Shown here: in pieces, positions 25,774 to 33,874 of the stretch | Position numbering within the stretch: position 1 is the stretch's first letter | Layout: each line of letters starts with the position of its first letter | Assembly: GCA_902614355.1 (NCBI GenBank) | Contig: CACMKP010000009.1 | Coordinates: 1-36,229 of the forward strand | DNA: 36,229 nt | Direction: 5' to 3' | Source of the DNA: an uncultured Pelagibacteraceae bacterium | GTDB taxonomy: Bacteria; Pseudomonadota; Alphaproteobacteria; Pelagibacterales; Pelagibacteraceae | Position numbers and translations under genes: made by a program | The notes under the pieces: model-generated | What the model saw: the letters and a program-made list of their open reading frames with translations, nothing else | Told to the model about the DNA's origin: nothing | Database searches by the model: none

Positions 25774-26571
25774 ATGATAATTTCTGAAATAGGTTGGAAT
25801 TTTCTCGGAGATTTGAATCTTGCAAAAAAAATGATTAAGGCAAGTAAAGATGCTGGTTGTAAACATGTAAAATTTCAATTGTGGAATCCAAATAATCTAG
25901 TAGCAGGGGTGTGGGATAAAGATGGTAGAAGACAAATATATGAAAAAGCTTACTTGGACGAAAATAAATACATAGAATTACATGAGTATTCTAAGTCTTT
26001 AGAAATGGATTGTTTTGCATCAATATTTGATAAAAAAAGCTATGAAATTCTCAAATCAGTGTCACAAAAACTTATCAAAATACCATCAGTTGAAGCATAT
26101 GATTTAGACTTAATTAAAAAATCTCTCAAAGATTTTAAAAATGTGATTGTCTCGACTGGAGCTTTAAAAAAAAAAGAATTGGAGAATCTGCTTCAATTTA
26201 AAAATGAAAAAAATTTTTTTATTCTACATTGTGTAAGTTCTTATCCACTTGAATATAAAAATTCAAATTTTGAAAAGTTTTTTTATTTAAAAGATAATTT
26301 TAAAAATGTTGGATATTCTGGTCATGCTTTAGGAATTAACGATGCTATTTATGCATTAAGTCATGGTGCAAAAATTGTAGAGAAACATTTCACTATAGAT
26401 AATAATTTAGAGGGAAGAGATAATAAATTTGCAATCTTACCAAAAGAGTTAAAATTTATCTGCGATTTTGAAAAAGATATCAAGAATATGGAAATAAAGC
26501 ATGGGCTGGATTTGCAAATTAAAGAAAATGAAGTTTACAAAAATTATAGAGGTAGATTTAGAAAAAATTAA
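25774..26571 (+). CDS. Short NeuB/PseI-like nonulosonate synthase lacking the SAF domain
   Basis: The protein aligns with the TIM-barrel domain of sialic, legionaminic and pseudaminic acid synthases, which condense a hexosamine with phosphoenolpyruvate. ISEIGWNFLGDL (3-14), HVKFQLW (31-37), KIPSVE (102-107), VSTGAL (126-131), LHCVSSYPLE (151-160), YSGHALG (181-187) and VEKHFT (202-207) are visible, so the two metal-binding His (184 and 205) are kept. The segment GRDNKFA (214-220) replaces the usual GPDHxxS. At 265 residues it ends where the barrel ends; the C-terminal antifreeze-like SAF domain, which completes the partner subunit's active site in NeuB, is missing, and I see no SAF-coding sequence downstream. 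It may be inactive, or act on a different acceptor, or be complemented by another protein. It is the last forward gene of this block. Confidence 0.8.
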   Translation: MIISEIGWNFLGDLNLAKKMIKASKDAGCKHVKFQLWNPNNLVAGVWDKDGRRQIYEKAYLDENKYIELHEYSKSLEMDCFASIFDKKSYEILKSVSQKLIKIPSVEAYDLDLIKKSLKDFKNVIVSTGALKKKELENLLQFKNEKNFFILHCVSSYPLEYKNSNFEKFFYLKDNFKNVGYSGHALGINDAIYALSHGAKIVEKHFTIDNNLEGRDNKFAILPKELKFICDFEKDIKNMEIKHGLDLQIKENEVYKNYRGRFRKN

Positions 26572-27276
26572 TTAATTATTCAAAAAATTCTCTTTTTTTA
26601 TCAAATTTAATTTTGTAAAATTCTCATACAAGAAATCGAAATCTTCTTTTTGAATATCAATATTGTTTAAAAGTAAATCGTCATGATTTTTCCTAAAAAC
26701 TCCTAATCCAAAATCTGTTAGGATTAAGGAATAGTCATGATATTTTATATTGTTCAATAAAAATGAAATCTTCCACACATCTCCACACCAATTATTACTT
26801 ATTCTAGGTACATGCTCTTCCAACCAATTCCTTGGAATTAAATCGTGCATGACAATATATCCACCATTATTTAAAAATTTAAATGAGTTATGAAAATCTT
26901 TTAAAATTTGATCAAATGTGTGTAAACCATCAATGAAAATTAAATCAAATTTTTCCTGATTAATTTTAAAAAAATTATCACTAGTATCTCTGATAGTGCC
27001 TCCTTTAAATGGATCTACACCTACTTTATGTTCACAATTAACATTATTAAAAACAACATCAGTATCACAGCCTATCTCAAGATATTTTTTTGCAGATATT
27101 TCCTTAGAAATCTTATTTAAAATATTTATTCTTTCATTTTTTATATTCGATATTTCCCAGTCAAAATTAATTTTTTTTGAACTATAGTGATGTAAGTAAA
27201 ATAATGGTTTCAAAAAATAATTTATTATATACAAAATCCTTGATTTAAAAATTGTCATAATTTTCATCATTTTCAA
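26572..27276 (-). CDS. SAM-dependent methyltransferase (Methyltransf_24 type)
   Basis: The 234-residue protein is a class I methyltransferase. KKYLEIGCDTDVVF (63-76) is the SAM loop, KVGVDPFKGGTIRD (84-97) the acidic strand end, FDLIFIDGLHTFDQILKD (110-127) the core motif of Methyltransf_24 enzymes and GGYIVMHDLIP (138-148) the next strand. Members in glycan clusters often methylate sugars such as 3-O- or 6-O-positions; the acceptor here is unknown. An N-terminal hydrophobic stretch (about residues 9-29, with IINYFLKPLFYLHHY) may be a membrane contact or peripheral helix. The stop codons of this gene and of the NeuB-like gene are adjacent. Several nearby ATG codons (residues 1, 3, 4, 7) leave the true start open. 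Confidence 0.8.
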   Translation of the reverse strand: MKMMKIMTIFKSRILYIINYFLKPLFYLHHYSSKKINFDWEISNIKNERINILNKISKEISAKKYLEIGCDTDVVFNNVNCEHKVGVDPFKGGTIRDTSDNFFKINQEKFDLIFIDGLHTFDQILKDFHNSFKFLNNGGYIVMHDLIPRNWLEEHVPRISNNWCGDVWKISFLLNNIKYHDYSLILTDFGLGVFRKNHDDLLLNNIDIQKEDFDFLYENFTKLNLIKKENFLNN

Positions 27277-27361
27277 AATTAAAAAACTTTTTGTTTTGTT
27301 TACTATTCTGTATAAAAAATTTGTATAATTTTTATAATTTTAGATTAATAATCAGTTATTT
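27277..27361. promoter_or_regulatory. Divergent intergenic region with a possible promoter for the GT2 gene
   Basis: These 85 bases separate the reverse methyltransferase from the forward GT2 gene. On the forward strand a perfect -10 hexamer, TATAAT, lies at 27324-27329, about 30 bases before the start codon. No good -35 element is found at the standard 16-18 base spacing: a TTGTTT at 27296-27301 is 22 bases away. In such AT-rich sequence a TATAAT arises easily by chance, so this is a weak call, supported mainly by the need for a promoter between divergent genes. Confidence 0.3.
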
Positions 27362-28228
27362 ATGAATGACAAGATAACAGTTGGAATTCCCACTTGCAAA
27401 AGGCCAAAACTCTTGTTGAGAGCATTAAATAGTTTAGAAAATTTTGAAAAATTTGGTATCAACATTATAGTTTCTGTTGATGGTATAGATGAAAAATATG
27501 ATGAATATAAAAATGTAGAAAAGGAAGTATCCTCAAAAAGAATAAATTTTTACTATCACAAAAAAAATATAGGAAGTTTAAAAAATTTTTTATTTTTAAG
27601 AGATAAATGTTTAACAGAATATTTCATGTGGCTAGCAGATGATGATGAAACAAGTTTATTTACAATAGAAAAATTATATTCAATTCTTTCTAAGAATAAC
27701 AAAGCCACTACAGCAGTTCCATACTGGTTGCTTTATAACGAAAATTTGGAAAAAAAATTATTGCGTCCATGTTTTTTCGATAGTGATTCAGTTTTAAAAA
27801 GAGTTTTATCTTATTGTTATAATTCAGATGATGCATTTTTTTATGGTTTACACAAATTAAGTTATTTAAAAAAATGTTCTTTTGATGGTTACTGGTGGCC
27901 AAACAAAATGTCTCTTTCAAACTGGTGTTATGTTTTTCAAATGGATTTGATATTAAATGGTAAAATATTATTTTTAGATGATAAAAATTGTAAATGGATA
28001 AATCATGATTATGGTGAAAAATTTTATCCACGATCGAGCACTGATAGATATTTTAAATATTTTGCATACGGTGTTAGAAGATTGAATGTATATTATTTGT
28101 ATTTAAAAAAAATTTTTGTAAATAAAAAATATTCAATTTTACCTATAATAGCTTTAATATTACCATTTCTATTATTCAGAGATTTTTTATTTAGAGAACC
28201 TGTTTTTCATAAAGTGCAGTTTAAATAA
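27362..28228 (+). CDS. Glycosyltransferase family 2
   Basis: The 288-residue protein begins KITVGIPTCKRPKLLLRALN (4-23), a GT2 opening, with VSVDG (37-41) as the nucleotide-binding strand end and MWLADDDE (89-96) supplying the DxD-type metal site. KMSLSNWCYVFQMDLILNG (about 181-199) is near the acceptor region. Residues about 257-278 (LPIIALILPFLLF) are hydrophobic and may anchor the enzyme to the membrane. It is the first gene after the divergent region and precedes the second HisH-like gene by 12 bases, so it likely heads the transcript of the second amidotransferase block. The sugar transferred is unknown; the position suggests a residue made by that block. Confidence 0.8.
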   Translation: MNDKITVGIPTCKRPKLLLRALNSLENFEKFGINIIVSVDGIDEKYDEYKNVEKEVSSKRINFYYHKKNIGSLKNFLFLRDKCLTEYFMWLADDDETSLFTIEKLYSILSKNNKATTAVPYWLLYNENLEKKLLRPCFFDSDSVLKRVLSYCYNSDDAFFYGLHKLSYLKKCSFDGYWWPNKMSLSNWCYVFQMDLILNGKILFLDDKNCKWINHDYGEKFYPRSSTDRYFKYFAYGVRRLNVYYLYLKKIFVNKKYSILPIIALILPFLLFRDFLFREPVFHKVQFK

Positions 28229-28240
28229 AGTTAAAGTAAT

Positions 28241-28843
28241 ATGAAAATATTAATAATTAATGCAGGCGGTAATATTTTATCATTAAAAAATATTCTTTTT
28301 CATTGTGGATTTGAAGCCAAAGTTTATGATGGTGAAGATATATTGAGTGATTTTGATTTGGTGTTTTTACCTGGTATAGGTTCTTTTGATAAAATAATTG
28401 AAAATTTAAATAAAATTAATCTAATCCAGCAATTAAAAAAAATTTACCACCGAAATAGCACTCATCTTGTTGGTATTTGTGTTGGTATGCAAATTTTATT
28501 TGATAATAGTGAAGAAGGCAAACTTGAAGGTTTGGGATTAATTCCTGGTAATGTAAAAAAATTCCTAAGCACTGAGACAAAGGCTGGATTACACATGGGA
28601 TGGAATGAAATTAATACAAAAAAATTTAAAGATTTCGATAAAAAAAAGTTTTATTTTGCGCACAACTATTATGTTGAGTGTAATAACAAGTATATAATTT
28701 CAACCTCCAATCATTTGATTGAATTTCCAACAATTGTACAAAATAAAAATGTAATAGGCATACAATTTCATCCAGAAAAAAGCCATAAAAATGGAATTAA
28801 TTTAATTAAATTTTTATTAAATAATATTGTTAATGTTAATTAA
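28241..28843 (+). CDS. hisH: HisH-like glutamine amidotransferase subunit, copy 2
   Basis: This 200-residue class I glutamine amidotransferase has Cys80 in GICVGMQIL and His177/Glu179 in QFHPEKSH, so the triad is intact. It is clearly diverged from copy 1: the opening DYGSGN is replaced by NAGGN, and the protein keeps only the PGIGSF, GMQ, MGWNE and QFHPEKS islands in common. Glutaminase activity feeding ammonia to the following HisF-like protein is inferred from the family. The overlap of 11 bases with the hisF-like start at 28833 implies coupling. The name refers to the protein family; the setting is sugar amidination, not histidine synthesis. No other histidine genes are in the window. Confidence 0.88.
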   Translation: MKILIINAGGNILSLKNILFHCGFEAKVYDGEDILSDFDLVFLPGIGSFDKIIENLNKINLIQQLKKIYHRNSTHLVGICVGMQILFDNSEEGKLEGLGLIPGNVKKFLSTETKAGLHMGWNEINTKKFKDFDKKKFYFAHNYYVECNNKYIISTSNHLIEFPTIVQNKNVIGIQFHPEKSHKNGINLIKFLLNNIVNVN

Positions 28844-29594
28844 AAGAATAATTCCAGTTTTACTTTTAAAAGATAGAGATTTAATTCATATAACCAGATT
28901 TGACAGAGCAAATGAAACTTATATCGGAGATCCAATAAATGTAGTCAACATTTTTAATGATTATGAAGTTGATGAAATGATACTTCTAGATGTAAATAAA
29001 ACAAAAACAGGTGGCAAAGTGGATATAGACTATTTAAAAATTGTTTCTGGAGAGGCTTTTTTTCCAATGAGTTATGGCGGTGGTATATCATCAATTCAAG
29101 AAGCAGAACAAATCATAGAGGCTGGTTTTGAAAAAATTATTCTAAATAATAAAAACTTAAAAAATTTTGATCTAAGCAAGCAATGTATTAAAGCAATAGG
29201 TTCTCAAAGTGTAATTGCTTCTGTAGATATTATCAATCATAAAGATGATCTCTTTCTATATAATTATGTTAAAAATGAAAAAGTAAAAATAAATTTACAG
29301 GATTATTTAAAATCATTAATAGAAATAGGTATTGGAGAAATATGTATAACAAACGTAGGTTTAGATGGTTCTATGTTGGGTTCAAATATAGATATATTGG
29401 AACATTTGGGAAATATTTTCAATGTACCAATCATATATAAAGGTGGTGCTAAAAACTATTCAGACATCAAAAAAGTTTTAAAAACTAAAGCAAGTGCTTT
29501 TGCAAGCTCAACAATATTTATTATGAAAAAACCTGGTGGAGGAATAGTTTTAAATTATCCTTCCTTAAAAGAAAAAGAAGATTTATATGATTAG
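28833..29594 (+). CDS. hisF: HisF-like (WbuZ-type) amidotransferase partner, copy 2
   Basis: The 253-residue TIM barrel begins MLIKRIIPVLLLKDRD; position 11, Asp in histidine-pathway HisF, is again Leu. Asp132 (ASVDII) and Asp178 (GLDGS) keep the two other barrel acids. YGGGI, YKGGAKN and ASSTIFIM match the phosphate-binding loops, though the last is weaker than usual. I chose ATG 28833, which gives the family's normal N-terminus; a TTG 6 bases upstream is possible. It overlaps the hisH-like gene by 11 bases and the amidotransferase gene by 8 bases. The protein probably relays ammonia from the glutaminase to the PP-loop enzyme. The C-terminus (KPGGGIVLNYPSLKEKEDL) is unlike that of copy 1 and resembles other WbuZ-type proteins. 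Confidence 0.87.
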   Translation: MLIKRIIPVLLLKDRDLIHITRFDRANETYIGDPINVVNIFNDYEVDEMILLDVNKTKTGGKVDIDYLKIVSGEAFFPMSYGGGISSIQEAEQIIEAGFEKIILNNKNLKNFDLSKQCIKAIGSQSVIASVDIINHKDDLFLYNYVKNEKVKINLQDYLKSLIEIGIGEICITNVGLDGSMLGSNIDILEHLGNIFNVPIIYKGGAKNYSDIKKVLKTKASAFASSTIFIMKKPGGGIVLNYPSLKEKEDLYD

Positions 29595-30696
29595 TTGCCC
29601 CGTTTGTATAATGAACGACTCAATTAAAGAATTTAAAATGACAAAAACAAATATCTGTAATTTTTGTGCCGAATGGGAAAAGCAAAAACACCTATATACA
29701 AATTTTACGCAAAATAAGATTAGTCAAAATTTATCTAATATTAAAAAAAAAATTATTGGTAGCAAAAATAATAAGAAATATGATTGTGTTATAGGATTAA
29801 GTGGAGGTACAGATTCCAGTTTTGTCGTTTATCATGCTTGGAAATTAGGTCTAAATCCAATTATAATACATATGGATAATGGCTGGAATTCAAAAACTTC
29901 CAATCATAACATTAACAAAATTCTTGATAGAACCGGCTTTGATTACAAAACATTAATTTTGGATTGGGAAGAATTTAGAGATTTACAGATCAGTTTTTTA
30001 AAAGCAGGTGTCCCAGATATTGAATTAATTACTGACCATGCCATATTTGCATATATCATAGATTTTGCAGTTAAAGAAAATATTAAGTTTATTTTATCAG
30101 GTGTTAATTTTGCTACAGAACATAGTACCATAAATAGTTGGGGATGGAGAAAAGATGATTTTAATCACATCAAAAAAATCCATAAAATTTTCGGAAAACA
30201 CAAATTAAAAACTTTCCCAAAAATGTATCCTTTTAAAAGATTTTATTATGAAAATATAAAAAAAAAAATAAATGTAATTAATTTATTAGATTTCATAAAT
30301 TATAATTCATTAGAAGCAAAAGAAATTTTGAAAAAAGAGTTTAATTGGGAAAATTATGGTGGTAAGCATAGAGAGTCTTTTTTTACGATGTTTTTTCAAG
30401 GATATATTTTGCCAGAAAAATTTAAAATAGATAAAAGAATTTTACATTTATCTTGTATGATTAGAAATCAAGAAATTACAAGAGACAAAGCATTAGAAAT
30501 AACTGCTTTACCACCATTAGAGAGCCAAAATATTAATCAATATGTAAATTTTTTTAAAAAAAAACTTCAATTATCAAACGACGAGTTTGTTAAAATAATG
30601 TCAGAAAAACCAAAACGTCATTCTGATTACGATATAGATATTTATAATAATTGGGTATTTCAATTGATTAAAAAAACTGTAAAAAAACTATTATGA
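29587..30696 (+). CDS. N-acetyl sugar amidotransferase, PP-loop family (WbpG/WbuX-like), copy 2
   Basis: The 369-residue protein has an intact N-terminal four-cysteine knuckle, Cys4-Cys7 (CPVC) and Cys24-Cys27 (CNFC), unlike copy 1. VIGLSGGTDSSF (68-79) is the ATP pyrophosphate loop, and LSGVNFATEHSTINSWGW (161-178 by my count) is a conserved core segment of the WbpG/WbuX group. Such enzymes turn an N-acetyl group into an acetamidino group using ATP and HisH/HisF-derived ammonia. Together with the next gene (WbpB-like) and a WbpE-like aminotransferase nearby, a 2,3-diamino-uronate such as the P. aeruginosa O5 ManNAc(3NAm)A is the best inferred substrate. It overlaps hisF-like by 8 bases and the following gene by 4 (ATGA). 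Confidence 0.85.
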   Translation: MISCPVCIMNDSIKEFKMTKTNICNFCAEWEKQKHLYTNFTQNKISQNLSNIKKKIIGSKNNKKYDCVIGLSGGTDSSFVVYHAWKLGLNPIIIHMDNGWNSKTSNHNINKILDRTGFDYKTLILDWEEFRDLQISFLKAGVPDIELITDHAIFAYIIDFAVKENIKFILSGVNFATEHSTINSWGWRKDDFNHIKKIHKIFGKHKLKTFPKMYPFKRFYYENIKKKINVINLLDFINYNSLEAKEILKKEFNWENYGGKHRESFFTMFFQGYILPEKFKIDKRILHLSCMIRNQEITRDKALEITALPPLESQNINQYVNFFKKKLQLSNDEFVKIMSEKPKRHSDYDIDIYNNWVFQLIKKTVKKLL

Positions 30697-31736
30697 TTAA
30701 TGCATTAATTATTGGATGTGGAAGAATATTTTCAAAGCACTACAACAGTCTAAAAAAAATTGGAGAAAATAAGATTAAAATTGTTGGGGTTTGTGACCTT
30801 AAAGATAAAAAAAAAAATGAAATAAACAAAAAATATGGTTTAAAATTTTTTTTTAATTATAAAAAGGCAATTCTAAAAACAAATCCTGATGTAGCTATTA
30901 TACTAACCCCTTCAGGGCTACATGCCGAACATATTTCATTTTGTTTAAAAAAAAATTGTCATGTGATTGTTGAAAAACCAATGTGCTTAAAAGAAGCAGA
31001 TGGGAAAAATATTTTAAGGTTATCAAAAAAAGTTAAAAAAAGAGTTTTTGTAGTTATGCAGAATAAATTTAATATTCCAATTATAAAATTAAGAAGAGAT
31101 ATTCAGAATAAAAAATTTGGAAAGTTATTACACGGCAGTGTAATCGTAAGATGGATGAGAAATGAAAATTATTATAGGCAAGCAAGCTGGCGGGGTACGT
31201 GGAAATATGACGGAGGTGTTGTTGCAAATCAAGCAAGCCACCATTTAGATTTAATGAGGACTGTAATGGGTGATCCAATCTCTGTTTATGCTCAAGCCAC
31301 GAATCATTTGGCGAAAATACAAACTGAGGACACTGCGTTAATTTTGTTTAAGTTTAAAGGAAAAAAAACTGGAATTATGGAAGCTACTACAGCAATGAGA
31401 CCACACAATGTAGAGGGATCATTTAGCTTAATGGGAGCCAAAGGTTCAGCAAAAATAGGAGGGTTTGCATTAAATGAAATAACTTATTATTACACAGGAA
31501 AAAGTTTTAGTAAAAAAAAATATACTACGAAACCAAAAAATGTTTATGGATTTGGGCATTTAGAATTTTACAAACATTTTCTATATTCAATTAAAAAAAA
31601 TAAAAAATCAGAATTTGAATGTGAAGAAGCATATAAAACTGTGAAACTTATTAACGCTATTTATAAATCAATAGAAAAAAATAAAGAAATATACTTAAAT
31701 CAATCTACTAATTCTAAAAGACTTGGAATTAATTAA
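30693..31736 (+). CDS. Gfo/Idh/MocA oxidoreductase (WbpB/WlbA-like sugar 3-dehydrogenase)
   Basis: The 347-residue protein has the Gfo/Idh/MocA layout: NALIIGCGRIFSKHYNSL (3-20) for NAD binding, LTPSGLHAEH (71-80), and VEKPMC (93-98) with the catalytic Lys95. YYRQASWRGTWKYDGG (160-175) followed by VANQASHHLDL (177-187) matches WbpB/WlbA, which oxidise C3 of UDP-N-acetylglucosaminuronate with NAD. The context fits: a UDP-HexNAc 6-dehydrogenase is encoded in the window to supply that substrate, and a WbpE-type aminotransferase gene lies two genes downstream to use the 3-keto product. ATGA overlap with the amidotransferase implies coupling. A myo-inositol-type dehydrogenase is a less likely alternative. 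Confidence 0.85.
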   Translation: MINALIIGCGRIFSKHYNSLKKIGENKIKIVGVCDLKDKKKNEINKKYGLKFFFNYKKAILKTNPDVAIILTPSGLHAEHISFCLKKNCHVIVEKPMCLKEADGKNILRLSKKVKKRVFVVMQNKFNIPIIKLRRDIQNKKFGKLLHGSVIVRWMRNENYYRQASWRGTWKYDGGVVANQASHHLDLMRTVMGDPISVYAQATNHLAKIQTEDTALILFKFKGKKTGIMEATTAMRPHNVEGSFSLMGAKGSAKIGGFALNEITYYYTGKSFSKKKYTTKPKNVYGFGHLEFYKHFLYSIKKNKKSEFECEEAYKTVKLINAIYKSIEKNKEIYLNQSTNSKRLGIN

Positions 31737-31757
31737 AATAACTGTAAAAACAAATAA

Positions 31758-32759
31758 ATGAAAATTTTTATCACTGGAGTTGCAGGTTTTCTTGGAAGCC
31801 ATTTAGCCAAAAGAATGTTAGATTTAGGTCATGAAGTAATTGGAAACGATAATTTGATAGGTGGAGATTTAGTTAATTTAGATAAAAGAATTTCTTTTTT
31901 TAACACAGACTGTAACAATCTTGATGAAATGTCTAAGATTACCAAGGAATGTAAAGTAATATATCATTGTGCTGCTACAGCTCACGAAGGTTTATCAGTT
32001 TTTTCCCCCCACATAATAACAAATAATATATTTCAAGCGAGCGTATCGGTTATAACTGCTGCAATTAGAAATAAAGCTAAGAGATTTGTTTATTGTTCAT
32101 CAATGGCTAGATATGGAAAGCAAACCCCACCTTTTAGTGAAGAAATGACGCCAAAGCCTGAAGACCCCTATGGAATTGCGAAAGTTGCAGGAGAAAATGT
32201 CCTTAAAGTATTAGCAGATTTAAATGGTATGGAGTGGAACATTGCGGTCCCACATAATATTATTGGACCTAATCAAAAATATGATGATCCATTTAGAAAT
32301 GTTGTTTCAATATTTATAAACAGAAATTTACAAAAAAAACCATCCATAATATATGGTGACGGCAAACAAAAAAGGTGCTTTTCATATATTGATGATGTTA
32401 TTTATTGTTTAGAGAAAATTGCTCTAGATGAAAATATTAATAAACAGATAATAAATGTTGGTCCTGATGAGGAGGAGATAACAATCAAAGAAGTTGCTGA
32501 AATAGTTGCAAATGAAACAGGCTTCAATGGAAACCCAATTTATTTGCCAGATAGGCCTAAAGAAGTGAAATTTGCAACTTGCAACTCGGACAAATCAAGA
32601 AAATTACTAAATTACAAAACTAAAACTTCACTTAAGGATGCTATAAAACATACAGTTAATTATGTTAAACAAAATGGTGTAAAGCCTTTTAAGTATCACC
32701 TACCAGTCGAAATAGTAAATGAAAAAACACCTTCTACTTGGGTTAAAAAACTTATTTAA
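31758..32759 (+). CDS. NAD-dependent sugar epimerase (extended SDR)
   Basis: The 333-residue protein has KIFITGVAGFLGSHLAKRM (2-20) for NAD binding, IYHCAATAHEG (68-78), YCSSMARYGKQTPPFSEE (112-129) with the catalytic Ser strand, and DPYGIAKVAGE (136-146) with Tyr138/Lys142. GPNQKYDDPFRNVVSIF and GDGKQKRCFSYIDD support a UDP-sugar epimerase. The SSMARYG variant, in place of SSSSVYG, is shared by a subset of epimerases in LPS loci. It lies between the WbpB-like and WbpE-like genes, so it may act on the same uronate-type sugar at another carbon. The substrate cannot be read from sequence. It begins 21 bases after the oxidoreductase stop. Confidence 0.78.
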   Translation: MKIFITGVAGFLGSHLAKRMLDLGHEVIGNDNLIGGDLVNLDKRISFFNTDCNNLDEMSKITKECKVIYHCAATAHEGLSVFSPHIITNNIFQASVSVITAAIRNKAKRFVYCSSMARYGKQTPPFSEEMTPKPEDPYGIAKVAGENVLKVLADLNGMEWNIAVPHNIIGPNQKYDDPFRNVVSIFINRNLQKKPSIIYGDGKQKRCFSYIDDVIYCLEKIALDENINKQIINVGPDEEEITIKEVAEIVANETGFNGNPIYLPDRPKEVKFATCNSDKSRKLLNYKTKTSLKDAIKHTVNYVKQNGVKPFKYHLPVEIVNEKTPSTWVKKLI

Positions 32760-32770
32760 AATATAATTAA

Positions 32771-33874
32771 ATGAAAATTTCTTTTTTAGATCTTAAAAAA
32801 CAAATAAGAGGTATTGATAAAAAGATAATCAGTTCAATTAATAAAAATATTAAAAGCTCCTCATTTATTGGTGGTGAAGATTTAGATAATTTTCAAAAAA
32901 AATTCTCTAAATATATAAATGTAAAGTATTGTTTAGGAGTTGCAAATGGCACTGATGCTCTTGAAATAGCAATAAAATGTTTAAATTTAAAAAAAAATAG
33001 TGAAATAATAGTACCAGCAAACACTTGGATTTCTACCGCAGAAGCAGTATTAAACAATAATCTATATGTCAAATTTGTTGATGTGGATGAAACTCATAAT
33101 ATTTGCATTAAAGATTTAAAAAAAAAAATCTCAAAAAAAACATCTGCAATAATAATAGTACATCTATTTGGTAATCCAGCAAATATAAATGAAATAAAAA
33201 AAATTTCTAAGAGCATGTCAATTAAACTAATAGAAGATTGTGCTCAATCGCATGGCGCAGAGTATCATGAAAAAAAAACAGGATGTTTTGGAGATATTTC
33301 AACCTTTAGTTTTTTCCCCTCAAAAAACTTAGGGTGTTTTGGGGACGGAGGCTGTATTGTAACAAACAAAAAAAAATTATTTACTCAAGCTAGAAAAATA
33401 GCAAATCATGGTGGATTAAAAAAAAATCAACACACGTTAATAGGAAGAAATTCAAGACTAGATAATATTCAAGCAGGCATATTAAAAGTTAAACTTACTC
33501 AATTAAATAAATGGATTGAAATAAGAAAAATTCAAGTAAATATATACAGAAAATACCTAAAAAATGTTGGAGATATTGAGTTTGTAAAAACAATTGATAA
33601 TGCAAAATCTTCAAATCATTTGTTTGTTATTAAAACAAAAAAAAGAAATCAATTAAAAAATTATTTGAATAAAAAAAAAATTTCAACAGGTATACATTAT
33701 CCACTCTCACTTCCTCAAACCCCTTTGTTTAAATACAAGCATATGTTCTATTGTAAAAAAATGAATGCAGTAAAGTGGAGCAAAAATATTATTAGTTTAC
33801 CAATTGGAGAACATTTAACCAAAAAAGAAATTATTAAAGTTTGTTTATCTATCAAGTACTTTTTTAATGATTAA
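32771..33874 (+). CDS. DegT/DnrJ/EryC1-family aminotransferase (WbpE/QdtB-like)
   Basis: The 367-residue PLP enzyme has the standard set: GVANGTDALEIAIK (56-69), PANTWISTAEAV (82-93), LIEDCAQSHGAEY (153-165) with Asp156, and STFSFFPSKNLGCFGDGG (177-194) with the Schiff-base Lys185. The FFPSKNLG form is that of QdtB, FdtB and WbpE, which aminate C3 of a 3-keto sugar, rather than PseC-like C4 enzymes (FHPLK). Paired with the WbpB-like dehydrogenase upstream, the likely product is UDP-2-acetamido-3-amino-uronate. An N-acetyltransferase of the WbpD kind to acetylate the new amine is not seen in this block. The start of the next gene overlaps its end by 8 bases. Confidence 0.86.
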   Translation: MKISFLDLKKQIRGIDKKIISSINKNIKSSSFIGGEDLDNFQKKFSKYINVKYCLGVANGTDALEIAIKCLNLKKNSEIIVPANTWISTAEAVLNNNLYVKFVDVDETHNICIKDLKKKISKKTSAIIIVHLFGNPANINEIKKISKSMSIKLIEDCAQSHGAEYHEKKTGCFGDISTFSFFPSKNLGCFGDGGCIVTNKKKLFTQARKIANHGGLKKNQHTLIGRNSRLDNIQAGILKVKLTQLNKWIEIRKIQVNIYRKYLKNVGDIEFVKTIDNAKSSNHLFVIKTKKRNQLKNYLNKKKISTGIHYPLSLPQTPLFKYKHMFYCKKMNAVKWSKNIISLPIGEHLTKKEIIKVCLSIKYFFND

